NCBI GenBank assembly: GCA_965220715.1
Contig: OZ244843.1
Span: 4,030,001-4,094,000 of the forward strand
Origin: Bin5 sp965220715
Lineage (GTDB): Bacteria > Chloroflexota > Anaerolineae > Caldilineales > Caldilineaceae
DNA length: 64,000 nucleotides
Direction of reading: 5' to 3'
Below are positions 52,796 through 62,255 of the stretch, in pieces (the first letter of the stretch is position 1; each line of letters begins with the position of its first letter). A program made the translations under genes and the position numbers. Below the pieces are notes generated by a model. The model searched no databases. It was not told where the DNA came from and worked only from the letters and a program-made list of their open reading frames with translations.

Positions 52796-54040
52796 TTACA
52801 GTTCGCCAATGAGCAGCGCTTCGACAGAATCGCCCACAGCCAGCACGCCCTCTCGTTGAGGAAGGGCAAGCAAGGCGTTCGCTGTCCGCATGCTCAGAAG
52901 GCGGCTGCTTGCCTGGCTTCCGGTGCTGCTGGCAACGAAAGAGTGCTGTTCTGCATCCCAGTGGAGCGTGGCGCGGTGATACTCCGGTCGGAAAGCGTCC
53001 AGTGGCAGGGGCTGGGCCAGCCGCGCCTGGACCTGGGGCAGGCGGGGTTCTCGCCAGCCTGCCATTTTGCGCAACGCCGGCACGACAAACAGGTAGTATG
53101 TTACCAAACTGCTGACCGGGTTGCCGGGCAGCCCGAACACCAGCCGGCGCCCCCCTTCCACATCAGCCGTGGCAAAAGTGACAGGTTTGCCCGGCTTCAT
53201 GCGCACACGGCCGAAATGAACTGTGCCTGCATGTTCAAGCAGGGGCTTGACAAGGTCCAGTTCTCCCATCGAAACGCCACCGGACGTAAGTAGGATATCG
53301 GCCTGCGCCAGGCCATCCTGAACACGTGCTTCAAGCGCCTCCTGGGAGTCGCCGGAAATGCCCAGATCAATTGCCTCTCCGCCGGTTGCGTCGATGGCCG
53401 CCACAAGCATGGCCCGGTTGCTGTCGCGAATCTGGCCAGGGCCGAGGGGTTCTCCCGGCTCGACCAGTTCATCACCGGTGGAGAGAACCGCCACTTTGGG
53501 GCGGGGAAAGACGGGCACATTGACGATTCCCGCGGTTGCCAGCAGCCCGATTTCAGCGGCGTCCATACGCTCACCAGCCGCCAGAACGATTTGGCCGGCC
53601 TCAACGTCTACCCCTACCGGACGCACGTCCGCGCCGCACTGGACCTGCTCCTTGATGCGAATCCGAGGGGCATTGGCGCCCGTTTCCAACCGTTCCGTTT
53701 CTTCGACCATTACGACCGCGTCGGCCCCCGCTGGCATTGGCGCTCCGGTCGTAATATAGGCTACCGTGCCGGGTTCGACGGCGAAGTCGGCCAAGGCGCC
53801 GGCGCTCACCTCACCCACCAGGGGATAGTCGCCGGGGCCATCGGCGGCGACGACCGCGAATCCATCCTTCGTGGAAGCGGGAAACGGGGGAAGCGGTTCC
53901 TGGGCGGCAATATCAGCAGCGAGGATAGCACCCCGAACCATCGAAAGCGGACGGTGTACCGGCGCCAGTTGCCTGGCTTGGGCGAGGGTAACTTCCAAGG
54001 CATCTTCGACTGCCAGCATCGAATAGGATGATCTCGTCAT
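52796..54040 (-). CDS. moeA: Molybdopterin molybdenumtransferase
   Basis: 414-residue MoeA. Domain markers: ASTKDGFAV, TGAPMPAGADAVVMVEETE, VLSTGDELVEPGEPLGPGQIRDSN, LLTSGGVSMGELDLVKPLL, and FGLPGNPVSSLVTYYLFVVPALRKM. It inserts molybdate into adenylated molybdopterin. First gene of the operon; the 20-base gap to moaC and overlaps further on suggest one transcript. Confidence 0.95.
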   Translation of the reverse strand: MTRSSYSMLAVEDALEVTLAQARQLAPVHRPLSMVRGAILAADIAAQEPLPPFPASTKDGFAVVAADGPGDYPLVGEVSAGALADFAVEPGTVAYITTGAPMPAGADAVVMVEETERLETGANAPRIRIKEQVQCGADVRPVGVDVEAGQIVLAAGERMDAAEIGLLATAGIVNVPVFPRPKVAVLSTGDELVEPGEPLGPGQIRDSNRAMLVAAIDATGGEAIDLGISGDSQEALEARVQDGLAQADILLTSGGVSMGELDLVKPLLEHAGTVHFGRVRMKPGKPVTFATADVEGGRRLVFGLPGNPVSSLVTYYLFVVPALRKMAGWREPRLPQVQARLAQPLPLDAFRPEYHRATLHWDAEQHSFVASSTGSQASSRLLSMRTANALLALPQREGVLAVGDSVEALLIGEL

Positions 54041-54076
54041 GATCTGTCTGCGCGTTCCTCTCTGGATTGCATCCGG

Positions 54077-54466
54077 CTACTGTTGGCAGATCAACTCGAC
54101 CTCGTTTCCGTCCGGGTCGTCGATGTAGATTGTTCGACTGGAGAGCACCGGATGGGTACCGCCCCTTGGTTGATAGCCGGCCGCGCGCAGGGCCTGCTCC
54201 TGCGCGTCGAAACTGTCGGCCGGCAGCTCGAAGGCCAAGTGGTGAAGTTGATTACCGCGGGGCTGTTGGGCGAGCTCAGGCGGCATGGGCACTACTACGA
54301 TCATTTGGGGAATGCCGGCGGCGCCTTCGCCTGCCTTGAGGAATACATTGGGCAGTTCGGGCGGCGAGATCACCTCCAGCCCCAGCAGGTCTTTGTAAAA
54401 TGCGACCGATTTCTGCTTGTCTCGGGTCCACAGGACGATTTCGGCGATTCCGCTAATCATTGACAT
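54077..54466 (-). CDS. Glyoxalase/VOC-fold protein
   Basis: 129 residues from ATG 54466 (AAGGAAAAG upstream). A single-chain VOC fold: IAEIVLWTRDKQKSVAFYKDLLGLEV opens the first beta-alpha-beta unit, HHLAFELPADSF carries a metal-ligand His, and IYIDDPDGNEVELI holds the closing Glu. Could be a glyoxalase-like isomerase, dioxygenase or ring-cleavage-like protein; the substrate is not inferable. It lies 36 bases upstream of moeA in the same direction. Confidence 0.85.
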   Translation of the reverse strand: MSMISGIAEIVLWTRDKQKSVAFYKDLLGLEVISPPELPNVFLKAGEGAAGIPQMIVVVPMPPELAQQPRGNQLHHLAFELPADSFDAQEQALRAAGYQPRGGTHPVLSSRTIYIDDPDGNEVELICQQ

Positions 54467-54884
54467 CGACTTTTCCTTCTTTGATTGCACTGGATTGCGT
54501 GCCCAAGACTGGCTTGTCTTCCCGGTCGCGTGACCAGCCCAAGCTTGCGCGCTCCCTCTTCACTCAATACCATTGCACATTCTGCGGATCATTCACATCC
54601 TCGTGCAGTATACCGAATTGAGGGTCATCTTGCCAGTTCCGCCAGCGCAGCGGAGGGAGGCCGGTCTCTGGAAGTCGCCTTTGACACTGACCCCCAGTCG
54701 TCCTGACTGTCTTGAATGGCGAGGCACGCGGTCCGACGAGTGACGAATGCAGGTGCCAGCCGCGGGTAAACATATGGCGATCGGTGGAGCAACTGTTACA
54801 ATAGGCCCAGGCTGGAGCATTTTCCCGCCTTGGGGAAATTCAGGCTGGGCAGGAAGCGCAAATTGCCAGACGGGAGAGAGAATC
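54467..54884. other. Gap between VOC gene and M20 amidohydrolase
   Basis: About 420 bases of divergent intergenic region. An open frame continues upstream of the M20 gene to 54747, but its 46 residues are unconserved and the GTG at 54885 has a GGGAGAGAG site before it. No hairpins or clear promoter were identified. Confidence 0.4.
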
Positions 54885-56102
54885 GTGCAAGAGTGGATCC
54901 GAAGAGAAGCCGACGAACTGCTTGCCAAACTCGTGGAATGGCGTCGAGATTTTCATCGTCACCCTGAGCTGGGATTCCAGGAGGTGCGTACCGCTGGGAT
55001 AGTGGCGACGCATCTACAGGAACTGGGGCTTGAGGTGAGCACCGGTGTGGGCAGGACCGGTGTAATCGCGATGGTGGAACCGGACGACCCGCAGGACAAT
55101 AACGAGACGGTCATGTTGCGCTTTGATATGGACGCTCTCCCGATTCACGAGGAGACCGGACTGCCTTTCTCTTCTGAAAGCCCTGGTGTGATGCACGCCT
55201 GCGGACACGATGGCCACACCGCGATTGGCATGGGTGTCGCGCAGTTGCTGACGAGACATCGTAACGAGCTGCCCGGACGGGTCAAGCTGGTATTTCAGCC
55301 GGCCGAGGAAGGTTTGGGCGGCGCGCTTGCCATGATTGAGGACGGTGCGCTCGACGAGCCGCAACCGGCCGCGGCCTACGGGCTGCATCTGTGGAGCCGG
55401 CTTCCATACAATCAGGTAGTCGTCCAACCCGGCCCACTTTGGGCGGCGGCCGATATGTTCACGCTTACAATTTATGGTAAGGGCGGCCACGGCGCCACAC
55501 CCCATGACACCATAGACGCAACGTTTGTCGCATGTCAGTTGGTGGTGGCGCTGCAAAGCATCGTAGCCCGTAACACCAATCCTTCCGATACCGCGGTTGT
55601 TACCGTTGGCTCTTTCCACAGCGGGAATGCAGGAAATGTGATCTCGGAACGCGCTGTTCTTGAAGGAACGATTCGCAGCTTTGAGCCGGAGGTGCGCAGC
55701 CTGCTCTTCCAGCGTATTGAAGAAATCTGCGCCGGGATTTGCCTGGCGATGGGGGCCAGATTCGAGTTTGATCTGCAAAACTGCGTGCCGCCGACCTCCA
55801 ATTCTGAGGCCGGCGCGCGGTTGATGGATGGGATTGCGAAGGACGTTGTCGGCGCGCAGAATGTCACGCAGATTCCGCCGATGATGGTAGGCGAGGACAT
55901 GGCGGAGTTTCTGAACCGGGCGCCCGGCTGCTTCGTTTTGGTGGGCGCGGCCAACCCGGACGAGGGGTTCTACAGCCCGCACCACAGCCCCACGTTTGAC
56001 TTCGAGGAGAGCGTAATGCCGACCGGCGTGGCGCTACTTGCCGAAGCCGCCTTTTCGCAGCTTGCGCGCGGGAAAGAGACTGGAAACGAAGAGGACGAAT
56101 AG
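54885..56102 (+). CDS. M20-family amidohydrolase (amino-acid N-acyl hydrolase type)
   Basis: 405 residues from GTG 54885. The M20D peptidase pattern is present: WRRDFHRHPELGFQE near the start, FDMDALPIHEETGLPF, then MHACGHDGHTAIGMG (Cys/His metal ligands), FQPAEEGLGGA (catalytic Glu), and the dimerisation domain beginning GKGGHGATPHDTIDA. These hydrolyse N-acyl or conjugated amino acids, such as hippurate, indole-acetyl amino acids or N-acetyl-diaminopimelate. No signal peptide is seen. It ends 191 bases before the GntR gene. Confidence 0.92.
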   Translation: MQEWIRREADELLAKLVEWRRDFHRHPELGFQEVRTAGIVATHLQELGLEVSTGVGRTGVIAMVEPDDPQDNNETVMLRFDMDALPIHEETGLPFSSESPGVMHACGHDGHTAIGMGVAQLLTRHRNELPGRVKLVFQPAEEGLGGALAMIEDGALDEPQPAAAYGLHLWSRLPYNQVVVQPGPLWAAADMFTLTIYGKGGHGATPHDTIDATFVACQLVVALQSIVARNTNPSDTAVVTVGSFHSGNAGNVISERAVLEGTIRSFEPEVRSLLFQRIEEICAGICLAMGARFEFDLQNCVPPTSNSEAGARLMDGIAKDVVGAQNVTQIPPMMVGEDMAEFLNRAPGCFVLVGAANPDEGFYSPHHSPTFDFEESVMPTGVALLAEAAFSQLARGKETGNEEDE

Positions 56103-56183
56103 GCGCTCGGCGCGGCGGGTGGCGAAGCCGCGGCACAGCATACGATCTGCAATATACGATCTGCTATTTGCCCGATCTTCAAA

Positions 56184-56212
56184 TTGACATTTCGCGCACG
56201 ATAAATTACTAT
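56184..56212 (+). promoter_or_regulatory. Sigma-70-type promoter of the GntR-korAB operon
   Basis: TTGACA at 56184-56189, a 17-base spacer, and TACTAT at 56207-56212. This is the best consensus promoter found in the window. It lies 82 bases before the GntR start, and the -10 box falls inside the palindrome described next. Confidence 0.68.
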
Positions 56213-56229
56213 CAGGCTGTTTGATAGTA
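56207..56229. promoter_or_regulatory. Palindromic operator candidate for the GntR regulator
   Basis: TACTATCA (56207-56214) and TGATAGTA (56222-56229) form a perfect 8-bp inverted repeat with a 7-base spacer covering the -10 box. Location and symmetry fit autoregulation by the GntR protein encoded 65 bases downstream: binding would block the promoter. Confidence 0.65.
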
Positions 56230-56293
56230 TTGATACAATTAATCCGATGATTTACTTGAACCCGGCACAGCGTGCCGCGCGACTTCTGCGAAC

Positions 56294-57025
56294 ATGATGA
56301 AGCAACTTCACAGCAACTCCGAGCTTTTGCACTATATCGTCAATAGCGGATTCGTCCCCGGCGCCAGGCTGCCTTCGTTGAATGAGCTCAGCGGGGAATT
56401 GGGCGTCAGCATCGGCAAGCTGCGAGAGCAGTTGGAAGGCGCACGCGTTCTCGGGCTGGTGGCGGCCCGCCCGCGGCGAGGCATCGAATGCAACAGTTAC
56501 AGCTTCACGCCTGCTGCCCGCGCCAGCCTGATGTTTGGACTTGCGACGAACGAGCGTCTGTTCCGCGAATTCAGCGATTTGCGCAACGGCATAGAGGGCG
56601 CTTTCTGGCAGCCGGCAGTTTTGGCCCTGACCGAAGATGACAAGCAGGAGCTCAAACAGTACGTCTCGCTGGCCTGGCACAAACTTCAGCAGAGCCGCAT
56701 TCAGATACCTCATCAGGAACACCGCGCCTTTCACATGACGATTTTCAAGAGGCTGGACAACCTGTTCGCGACAGGACTGTTGGAAGCCTATTGGGACGCC
56801 TACGAGGCCGTCGAGCTGAATCTGTACGCAGATTACGACTATCTGACGGAGGTTTGGAGCTATCACGAAGGGATCGCGGGTGCGATTGAGAAGGGCTTGG
56901 TCGACGACGCCAGGGCTTTGCATGAGGAGCATTTGCTGCTGCTGCGGATCAGGGGCGTCTCCCGCAACAATACGCGCCAAGAAACTGACTCAGTTGTGAA
57001 CAATAGAGTAAGGAGCCAAGCATGA
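56294..57025 (+). CDS. GntR-family transcriptional regulator (FadR/FCD subfamily)
   Basis: 243 residues. The N-terminal winged helix (about 10-70) includes GARLPSLNELSGELGVSIGKLREQLEGARVLGLVAARPRRG; the C-terminal helical FCD-type domain (about 80-230) carries His in HRAFHMTIFKRLDNL and SYHEGIAGAIEKG, consistent with a metal/carboxylate pocket. ATG 56294 (a second ATG follows at once). Its stop overlaps the korA start (ATGA), so regulator and enzyme are co-transcribed. It likely senses an organic acid. Confidence 0.9.
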   Translation: MMKQLHSNSELLHYIVNSGFVPGARLPSLNELSGELGVSIGKLREQLEGARVLGLVAARPRRGIECNSYSFTPAARASLMFGLATNERLFREFSDLRNGIEGAFWQPAVLALTEDDKQELKQYVSLAWHKLQQSRIQIPHQEHRAFHMTIFKRLDNLFATGLLEAYWDAYEAVELNLYADYDYLTEVWSYHEGIAGAIEKGLVDDARALHEEHLLLLRIRGVSRNNTRQETDSVVNNRVRSQA

Positions 57026-58866
57026 GTGTTGCAGTTCGGGAAGCGCTGGTTGTTGAGCCGGACGCGCCGGCGGCCGTCAATGACTTCGCTATCAACGTGG
57101 CGACAGCGAACGGTTCCGGGAGCCAGACTAGCAACGGTGTCCTACTCCGCGCCCTTTTCAAAATGGGGATTCCAATAAGCGGCAAGAACCTATTTCCCAG
57201 CAACATCCAGGGACTGCCCACCTGGTACATCATCCGCCTGAGCAAAGACGGTTTTCTCGCACGCAGGGAAAAGACGGACATTCAGGTCTGTATGAATGGC
57301 CGCACTGTGGCAGAGGATATGGAAACGGCAGTTCCCGGCGGCATTGTCCTCTATGACGACTCATTGCCGGTAGCCAACCATCGCAAGGACGTAACTTATT
57401 ATCCGATGCCGGTGAAGGACCTGGTCAAAAAGGCGGGCCTGCCCCATGCTTTGCGGGATTATGTATCCAACATGGTCTATGTTGGCGTGCTGACAGAGTT
57501 GTTGGGGATCGATCCGGCTGAGGTAGAGGCGGCGCTTCTCCACCACTTCGAGGGCAAAGAGAAAGCGGCTCGGCTCAATATGGATATGGTCGAGAGTGCC
57601 ATGGACTGGGCCAGCGGACATGCTGTGCGGCAAGATGGGTATAGGATCGAACGGATGTCGGGCTTCAATGAAGGGAAGATCCTGGTGGATGGCAATACGG
57701 CCGGCGCGTTGGGCGCCCTGGCCGGCGGCCTGTCGCTTGTCTCATGGTATCCAATCACGCCGTCGTCGAGTTTGGCTGAGTCGATCGAAAAGTACGCGCC
57801 GGCGTTGCGCACCGATCCTGATACGGGCAAGTCGACCGTTGCCGTCATACAGGCCGAAGATGAGTTGGCGGCGATGGGTATGGTTGTAGGTGCAGGCTGG
57901 ACGGGGGCGAGGGCGATGACATGCACGAGCGGGCCCGGTATCAGCCTGATGGCGGAATTCGCCGGCCTGTCCTATTTTGCCGAGGTGCCGGCCGTGATTT
58001 GGGACATTCAGAGGATGGGGCCGAGCACAGGCCTGCCGACCCGCACTTCGCAAGGCGACATTCACGCCGCCTACTATCTCAGCCACGGTGACACCAAACA
58101 CGTGGTGCTCTTCCCGGCCACTCCGGCCGAGTGCTTTGAGTTTGGCCGGGTCGCGTTCGACCTGGCGGAGGAACTGCAGACACTGGTGTTGGTATTGAGC
58201 GACCTAGACCTGGGCATGAACTCGCATATTTCAGAACCGTTCGAGTATTCAGACGCCCCTTTCAAGCGCGGCAAGGTACTCAGCGCCGAGGATCTGGAGG
58301 AACGGCAAGGCTCATGGGCGCGATACAAGGATGTCGACGGTGACGGCATCACCTATCGCACGCTGCCCGGCACAAAGCACAACATGGCCGCCTACTTCAC
58401 GCGAGGTACGGGCCACAACGAGAACGGCTATTACAGTGAGCGTCCAGAAGACTGGGAACAGAATCTGGAGCGGTTGAAAAGGAAATTCGAGACTGCCCGT
58501 CAAATGGTACCCGAACCAATTCTGGATGAGGCCGACGAGACCCAGATAGGGATCATCAGCCTGGGCAGCAACCATGACGGCGTCGAAGAAGCCCGCGCTC
58601 GCCTTGGCGCCGCAGGCGTCACCACCAGCTATTTGCGCCTACGGGCATTGCCAATTGACAGCAGCGTCCGCAGGTTCATAGACAGGTATACGACTGTCTT
58701 TATCATTGAAGCGAATAGTGACGGGCAACTTCACACGATATTAACCACTGAGGAGCCGGCGCAAGCGTTGAAGCTAAAATCCATTGCCAAGTGCGACGGT
58801 CTACCCCTGAGCGCCCGCTTCATTGTCGAACAGGTTCAGCAGGGCTTACAGGAGGAACAGCTATGA
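57022..58866 (+). CDS. korA: 2-oxoacid:ferredoxin oxidoreductase, fused gamma-alpha subunit
   Basis: 614 residues. The gamma-type domain is N-terminal (about 10-200), beginning near TSNGVLLRALFKMGIPISGKNLFPSNIQG; the alpha pyrimidine-binding part starts around SWYPITPSSSLAESIEKYAP (about 240) and includes QAEDELAAMGMVVGAGWTGARAMTCTSGPGISLM; a C-terminal transketolase-like domain follows. AAGGAG precedes the ATG at 57022. With korB this makes the two-subunit enzyme converting 2-oxoglutarate or a related 2-oxoacid to acyl-CoA, with ferredoxin reduction. Which 2-oxoacid is used is not certain. Confidence 0.92.
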   Translation: MSVAVREALVVEPDAPAAVNDFAINVATANGSGSQTSNGVLLRALFKMGIPISGKNLFPSNIQGLPTWYIIRLSKDGFLARREKTDIQVCMNGRTVAEDMETAVPGGIVLYDDSLPVANHRKDVTYYPMPVKDLVKKAGLPHALRDYVSNMVYVGVLTELLGIDPAEVEAALLHHFEGKEKAARLNMDMVESAMDWASGHAVRQDGYRIERMSGFNEGKILVDGNTAGALGALAGGLSLVSWYPITPSSSLAESIEKYAPALRTDPDTGKSTVAVIQAEDELAAMGMVVGAGWTGARAMTCTSGPGISLMAEFAGLSYFAEVPAVIWDIQRMGPSTGLPTRTSQGDIHAAYYLSHGDTKHVVLFPATPAECFEFGRVAFDLAEELQTLVLVLSDLDLGMNSHISEPFEYSDAPFKRGKVLSAEDLEERQGSWARYKDVDGDGITYRTLPGTKHNMAAYFTRGTGHNENGYYSERPEDWEQNLERLKRKFETARQMVPEPILDEADETQIGIISLGSNHDGVEEARARLGAAGVTTSYLRLRALPIDSSVRRFIDRYTTVFIIEANSDGQLHTILTTEEPAQALKLKSIAKCDGLPLSARFIVEQVQQGLQEEQL

Positions 58867-59927
58867 CTACCAGGACCAAGCCCGCTGGGGCGCCGCGCCG
58901 CGCCCCCCGTCCCGCCAAGACCAACCGCATCGGCTTGGAAAAAACCTCCTATCGCGGACGCCCGTCTACACTTTGCAAAGGCTGTGGGCACGACAGTATC
59001 AGCCAGCGAATCGTAAACGCGGCCTGGGAGATGGGACTGGACCAGACCCAAGTTGTAAAGCTCAGCGGGATCGGCTGTAGCAGCAAGACGCCGGCTTACT
59101 ATCTGGGCTGGAGCCACGGCTTCAATAGCCTTCATGGGCGGATGCCTTCGGTGGCGACGGGGGCGATCATCGCCAACACCGACCTGCAGGTTATAGGCGT
59201 CAGCGGGGACGGCGACTCTGCGTCAATCGGTATTGGCCAGTTCAAGCATGCAGTGCGGCGCAACCTGCCCTTGGTTTATATCGTCGAAAACAATGGCGTG
59301 TACGGCCTGACAAAAGGCCAGTTCAGCGCTACAGCCGATGAGGGCCAGTTTCTCAAATATCAGGGAGTAAACGATCTACCGCCGCTGGACATCTGCCTGG
59401 AGGCGCTGACAGCAAATGCGACATTTGTGGCCCGTAGCTTTGCCGGAGATCCCAAGCAGCTGGAGGCTCTGCTCAAAGCTGCGATGAACCACCGGGGCAT
59501 TGCCGTTCTTGACATCATCAGCCCTTGCGTAACATTCAACAATCACGACACATCCACCAAGAGCTACGGTTTCGGAAGGGCCAACGAGGTTCGGTTACAC
59601 GATCTGAATTTTGTGCCCGAATTTGAAGAGATTGAAATCGAAGAATACGAGGACGAAATCGAGGTGGAGTTGCATGACGGCGGCAGCATTATTCTCAAGA
59701 AGATCGACCCGGATCACGATCCGAAAGATCGCGTTGCCGCCTACAGTGCTATCCAGCGCTCGCTGGATGAGCAGAAGCTGATAACCGGTCTCTTGTACAT
59801 CAGTGAAGAGGAACCAACATTCACCGAGTTGCTGAACCTGCCAGACACGCCGCTAACGCAACTCTCGCGTGAAAAGCTGCGGCCCAGCCGAGAAGCCCTG
59901 GAAGAGGTAATGGCCGCCCTGGCATAG
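58863..59927 (+). CDS. korB: 2-oxoacid:ferredoxin oxidoreductase, beta subunit
   Basis: 354 residues from ATG 58863, overlapping korA by 4 bases. TLCKGCGHDSISQ supplies cluster-ligand cysteines; the thiamine-diphosphate motif is GVSGDGDSASIGIGQFKHAVRRN, followed by VENNGVYGLTKGQFSAT. An acidic C-terminal segment EEIEIEEYEDEIEVE is unusual. The subunit binds ThDP and the [4Fe-4S] cluster. Frame extension to 58791 overlaps korA and is rejected. Confidence 0.93.
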   Translation: MTTRTKPAGAPRRAPRPAKTNRIGLEKTSYRGRPSTLCKGCGHDSISQRIVNAAWEMGLDQTQVVKLSGIGCSSKTPAYYLGWSHGFNSLHGRMPSVATGAIIANTDLQVIGVSGDGDSASIGIGQFKHAVRRNLPLVYIVENNGVYGLTKGQFSATADEGQFLKYQGVNDLPPLDICLEALTANATFVARSFAGDPKQLEALLKAAMNHRGIAVLDIISPCVTFNNHDTSTKSYGFGRANEVRLHDLNFVPEFEEIEIEEYEDEIEVELHDGGSIILKKIDPDHDPKDRVAAYSAIQRSLDEQKLITGLLYISEEEPTFTELLNLPDTPLTQLSREKLRPSREALEEVMAALA

Positions 59928-59994
59928 TTAGAGGTAGAGGCTTTCCCTTGCTCGGCTTATTCGCTATTGTCTGGTGAATGGGGAGAGGCAGCAG

Positions 59995-60741
59995 TCAGTT
60001 GGTTGCGATATCTTCGGCACCGTCGCCAGCGCTTTTGGGGGCTAAGGGCGCCAGATCGCTCGGCCGTTTAAGGGTTCGATCTTGTGACGGAGCATTGGTG
60101 TCGCCATAGGGGCCGCGCAGTTCCGGCGGCAACAGGCGTGCGATAGCCAGCATAACTTCAATCGTGTACTCCGGCACTTTATCCATATCCCCCTTCGGGA
60201 AGCGCAAGGGTTCTCCGAAACGAATAGATAGGTGAGTGCGCTTGAAAGGGTTGCGCCAGTTCTCATGCAGATGGGGAATACCCAGCACTGTTACAGGCAC
60301 AACAGGCACATCGGCTTCGAGGGCAATACGCACCGCGCCACTTTTTCCTCGCCGCAGCGGGTTGCCGCGGTTTCGCGTTCCTTCAGGAAACATTCCCAGC
60401 ACATAGCCCTTCTTCAAGAGGTCCACACTATGCTCAATTGCGGCGGCATCGCGGGCGCCCCGGTTGATGGGAAATGCGCCTATGCCATGAAGAAAAAGTG
60501 TCACCAAGGGATGAATGTTGAACAACTCCCTCTTGGCCATGTAATACACCTGGCGGGGCGACGCGAAGCCAAGGATAAAGCTGTCGGTGCCGCCGGGATG
60601 ATTGCAGGCGAGCACAACTCCGCCTTGCCGGGGCACATATTCCACTCCCTCGACGCGCAGGGAAGCGAACAGAGGTCTAAAGGCGCCAATTGCTATATGG
60701 CAGAACTTCCATGTAGGGGATGCGTCGGATGGGAAACTCAT
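59995..60741 (-). CDS. 1-acyl-glycerol-3-phosphate acyltransferase-like protein
   Basis: 248-residue PlsC-family enzyme. The catalytic HX4D motif is NHPGGTDS (His 48, Asp 53), and the glycerol-phosphate motif is MFPEGTRNRG near 117-126, with PVVPVTVLGI later. It acylates lysophosphatidate or another lysophospholipid at the membrane. It starts 7 bases after the SirB1-family gene, so the two are probably co-transcribed. The last ~35 residues are unconserved. Confidence 0.9.
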   Translation of the reverse strand: MSFPSDASPTWKFCHIAIGAFRPLFASLRVEGVEYVPRQGGVVLACNHPGGTDSFILGFASPRQVYYMAKRELFNIHPLVTLFLHGIGAFPINRGARDAAAIEHSVDLLKKGYVLGMFPEGTRNRGNPLRRGKSGAVRIALEADVPVVPVTVLGIPHLHENWRNPFKRTHLSIRFGEPLRFPKGDMDKVPEYTIEVMLAIARLLPPELRGPYGDTNAPSQDRTLKRPSDLAPLAPKSAGDGAEDIATN

Positions 60742-60748
60742 TCTCTCT

Positions 60749-61654
60749 TTAATTCAGCCTTCTGATGCCTTCCCGAATCTGCTTCAGCACAAACAAGACG
60801 CGCTGGTCCTCTTTGGTGGGCTTTTGCTCAGCCTCAGGCATCCAGCCGCCCAACGCCACACCACTGAACACCATTTCAGACTCGCCGATAAACAGATGCA
60901 GGAGGCTACGATTTAGAAAGTAGCGCCGCAGGTCATTCTCAGCCGCAAGCATGTTTTGCAGGCCATAGTGGAGCAGACCCCGATCCCGCCACAGGTTTGC
61001 CTCCTCCGGTTCCACGATCACCATGTAATTCAATACCGACAGAGCATCTGCCAAGCGGTGCTGTGAGATGTATACAGTGCGCAGATTATTCAGAATGCGC
61101 AGAATCCAGGCGCTGGCGTTAGTTCGGTACTGCTCCAGGGAAACGGAGATTCGAATCGGTTGCTGAAACATCTGCGACAGATAGTAGGATAGCTCTTCCG
61201 GGGCAACGACCTTGCCATGGAAAGGGTCGATAATCCACACGCCGCTCACGTCCCGGTATTCCAGCATGAAGTGTCCGGGCAAACCCATTCCGTGCAAGTT
61301 GATTCCCAGGCGGCGCCCAACAGCCATGTAGAGGAGGCTTAGCGTAATGGGGAGGCCAAGGTGGGTATCCAATACACGGTGCAAAAAACTGTTGCCCGGT
61401 TCGTAGTAATTCTCGACATTGCCGAAGAACTCAAACTCGCCGTGTAGTACGTTTATCAAAGCCTCGGCTTTGGCACGGCCGAGTGCGCCAACGGGCATGC
61501 GTTGATCGACCTGATCAGCCAGTTCATCCAGGCGCCTGACATAGCTTTCCACATCAAGCGCAGGATCGACCAGGCAGCCGATCAACAGAGCCAGTCGCTC
61601 AGGTCGATCACTGTCTGCCCGCAATGCGGTTGAGAATGCTGTCAGATGGTCCAC
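60749..61654 (-). CDS. SirB1-family transglutaminase-like protein
   Basis: 301 residues from GTG 61654, five bases after AAAGGAG. The family core is VLDTHLGLPITLSLLYMAVGRRLGINLHGMGLPGHFMLEY (about 91-130), followed by DPFHG, and a C-terminal TPR-like region (about 180-260). The transglutaminase/protease triad is not clearly intact (no obvious catalytic Cys), as in many SirB1 proteins. Its biochemical role is unknown; it often neighbours lipid or RNA-metabolism genes. Confidence 0.85.
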   Translation of the reverse strand: MDHLTAFSTALRADSDRPERLALLIGCLVDPALDVESYVRRLDELADQVDQRMPVGALGRAKAEALINVLHGEFEFFGNVENYYEPGNSFLHRVLDTHLGLPITLSLLYMAVGRRLGINLHGMGLPGHFMLEYRDVSGVWIIDPFHGKVVAPEELSYYLSQMFQQPIRISVSLEQYRTNASAWILRILNNLRTVYISQHRLADALSVLNYMVIVEPEEANLWRDRGLLHYGLQNMLAAENDLRRYFLNRSLLHLFIGESEMVFSGVALGGWMPEAEQKPTKEDQRVLFVLKQIREGIRRLN

Positions 61655-61913
61655 CGGAACTCCTTTCAGCCCTCCGAGCCGCGCCCAAATGGGCTGTCAA
61701 CTCTCCGAAACTGCCGAGATTTCGCCCTCTTGAGGAGCAGGAATACAGTACCACCAGCCAAGGAATCTGGCAAGTGAACGCGGTTAAATTCCAGACATGC
61801 GCCCAGCCCGGATGGAGGAACTGTTTCGTGTTTGAAGGGAGAGGATCGTGGAGCCAGCCGGGGGCCGGCCCGTTGCGACAATACCTACCCGACTCTTGCT
61901 TGTTGTGAGTCGG

Positions 61914-62255
61914 CTAGGGGACGATCGCCAGGATGATCGAATTCAAGACAGCTAACGCGATCGGCCCGATCAGCGAACTGAAGCAGCCGCGGCGCAATTC
62001 AAAGCCCTGGACCAGGCGCGCCGTAAGCCAGAAGACGAAAGCATTGATGAAAACGCTGAACAGGCCGAATGTCAGAAACAGCAGGGGGAAGGAGAGGAGT
62101 GTAAGGATAGGCTTCAGTAAAGCATTGAGCAGGCCGAGTACCACGGCCACCACAAGCGCTGTTCCGAAGTTCTCAATGTCGATTCCGAACAGCCCGATGC
62201 GGGAAATGACCAGGAGGCTGAGCGAAGTGACCAGCCAGATTATCAATAGTTCCAT
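61914..62255 (-). CDS. YvlD-like small membrane protein (phage-holin-4 superfamily)
   Basis: 113 residues with four hydrophobic segments: about 2-20, 29-50, 54-78 and 90-112. The pattern NALLKPILTLLSFPLLFLTFGLFSVFINAFVFWL is typical of the YvlD/phage_holin_4_2 family. These are chromosomal membrane proteins of unclear function despite the holin name; no phage genes are adjacent. Confidence 0.88.
   Translation of the reverse strand: MELLIIWLVTSLSLLVISRIGLFGIDIENFGTALVVAVVLGLLNALLKPILTLLSFPLLFLTFGLFSVFINAFVFWLTARLVQGFELRRGCFSSLIGPIALAVLNSIILAIVP

Noticed and set aside
61914..62255. Phage lysis holin
   Set aside because: The YvlD-type family is chromosomal despite the holin name, and no phage gene is nearby.
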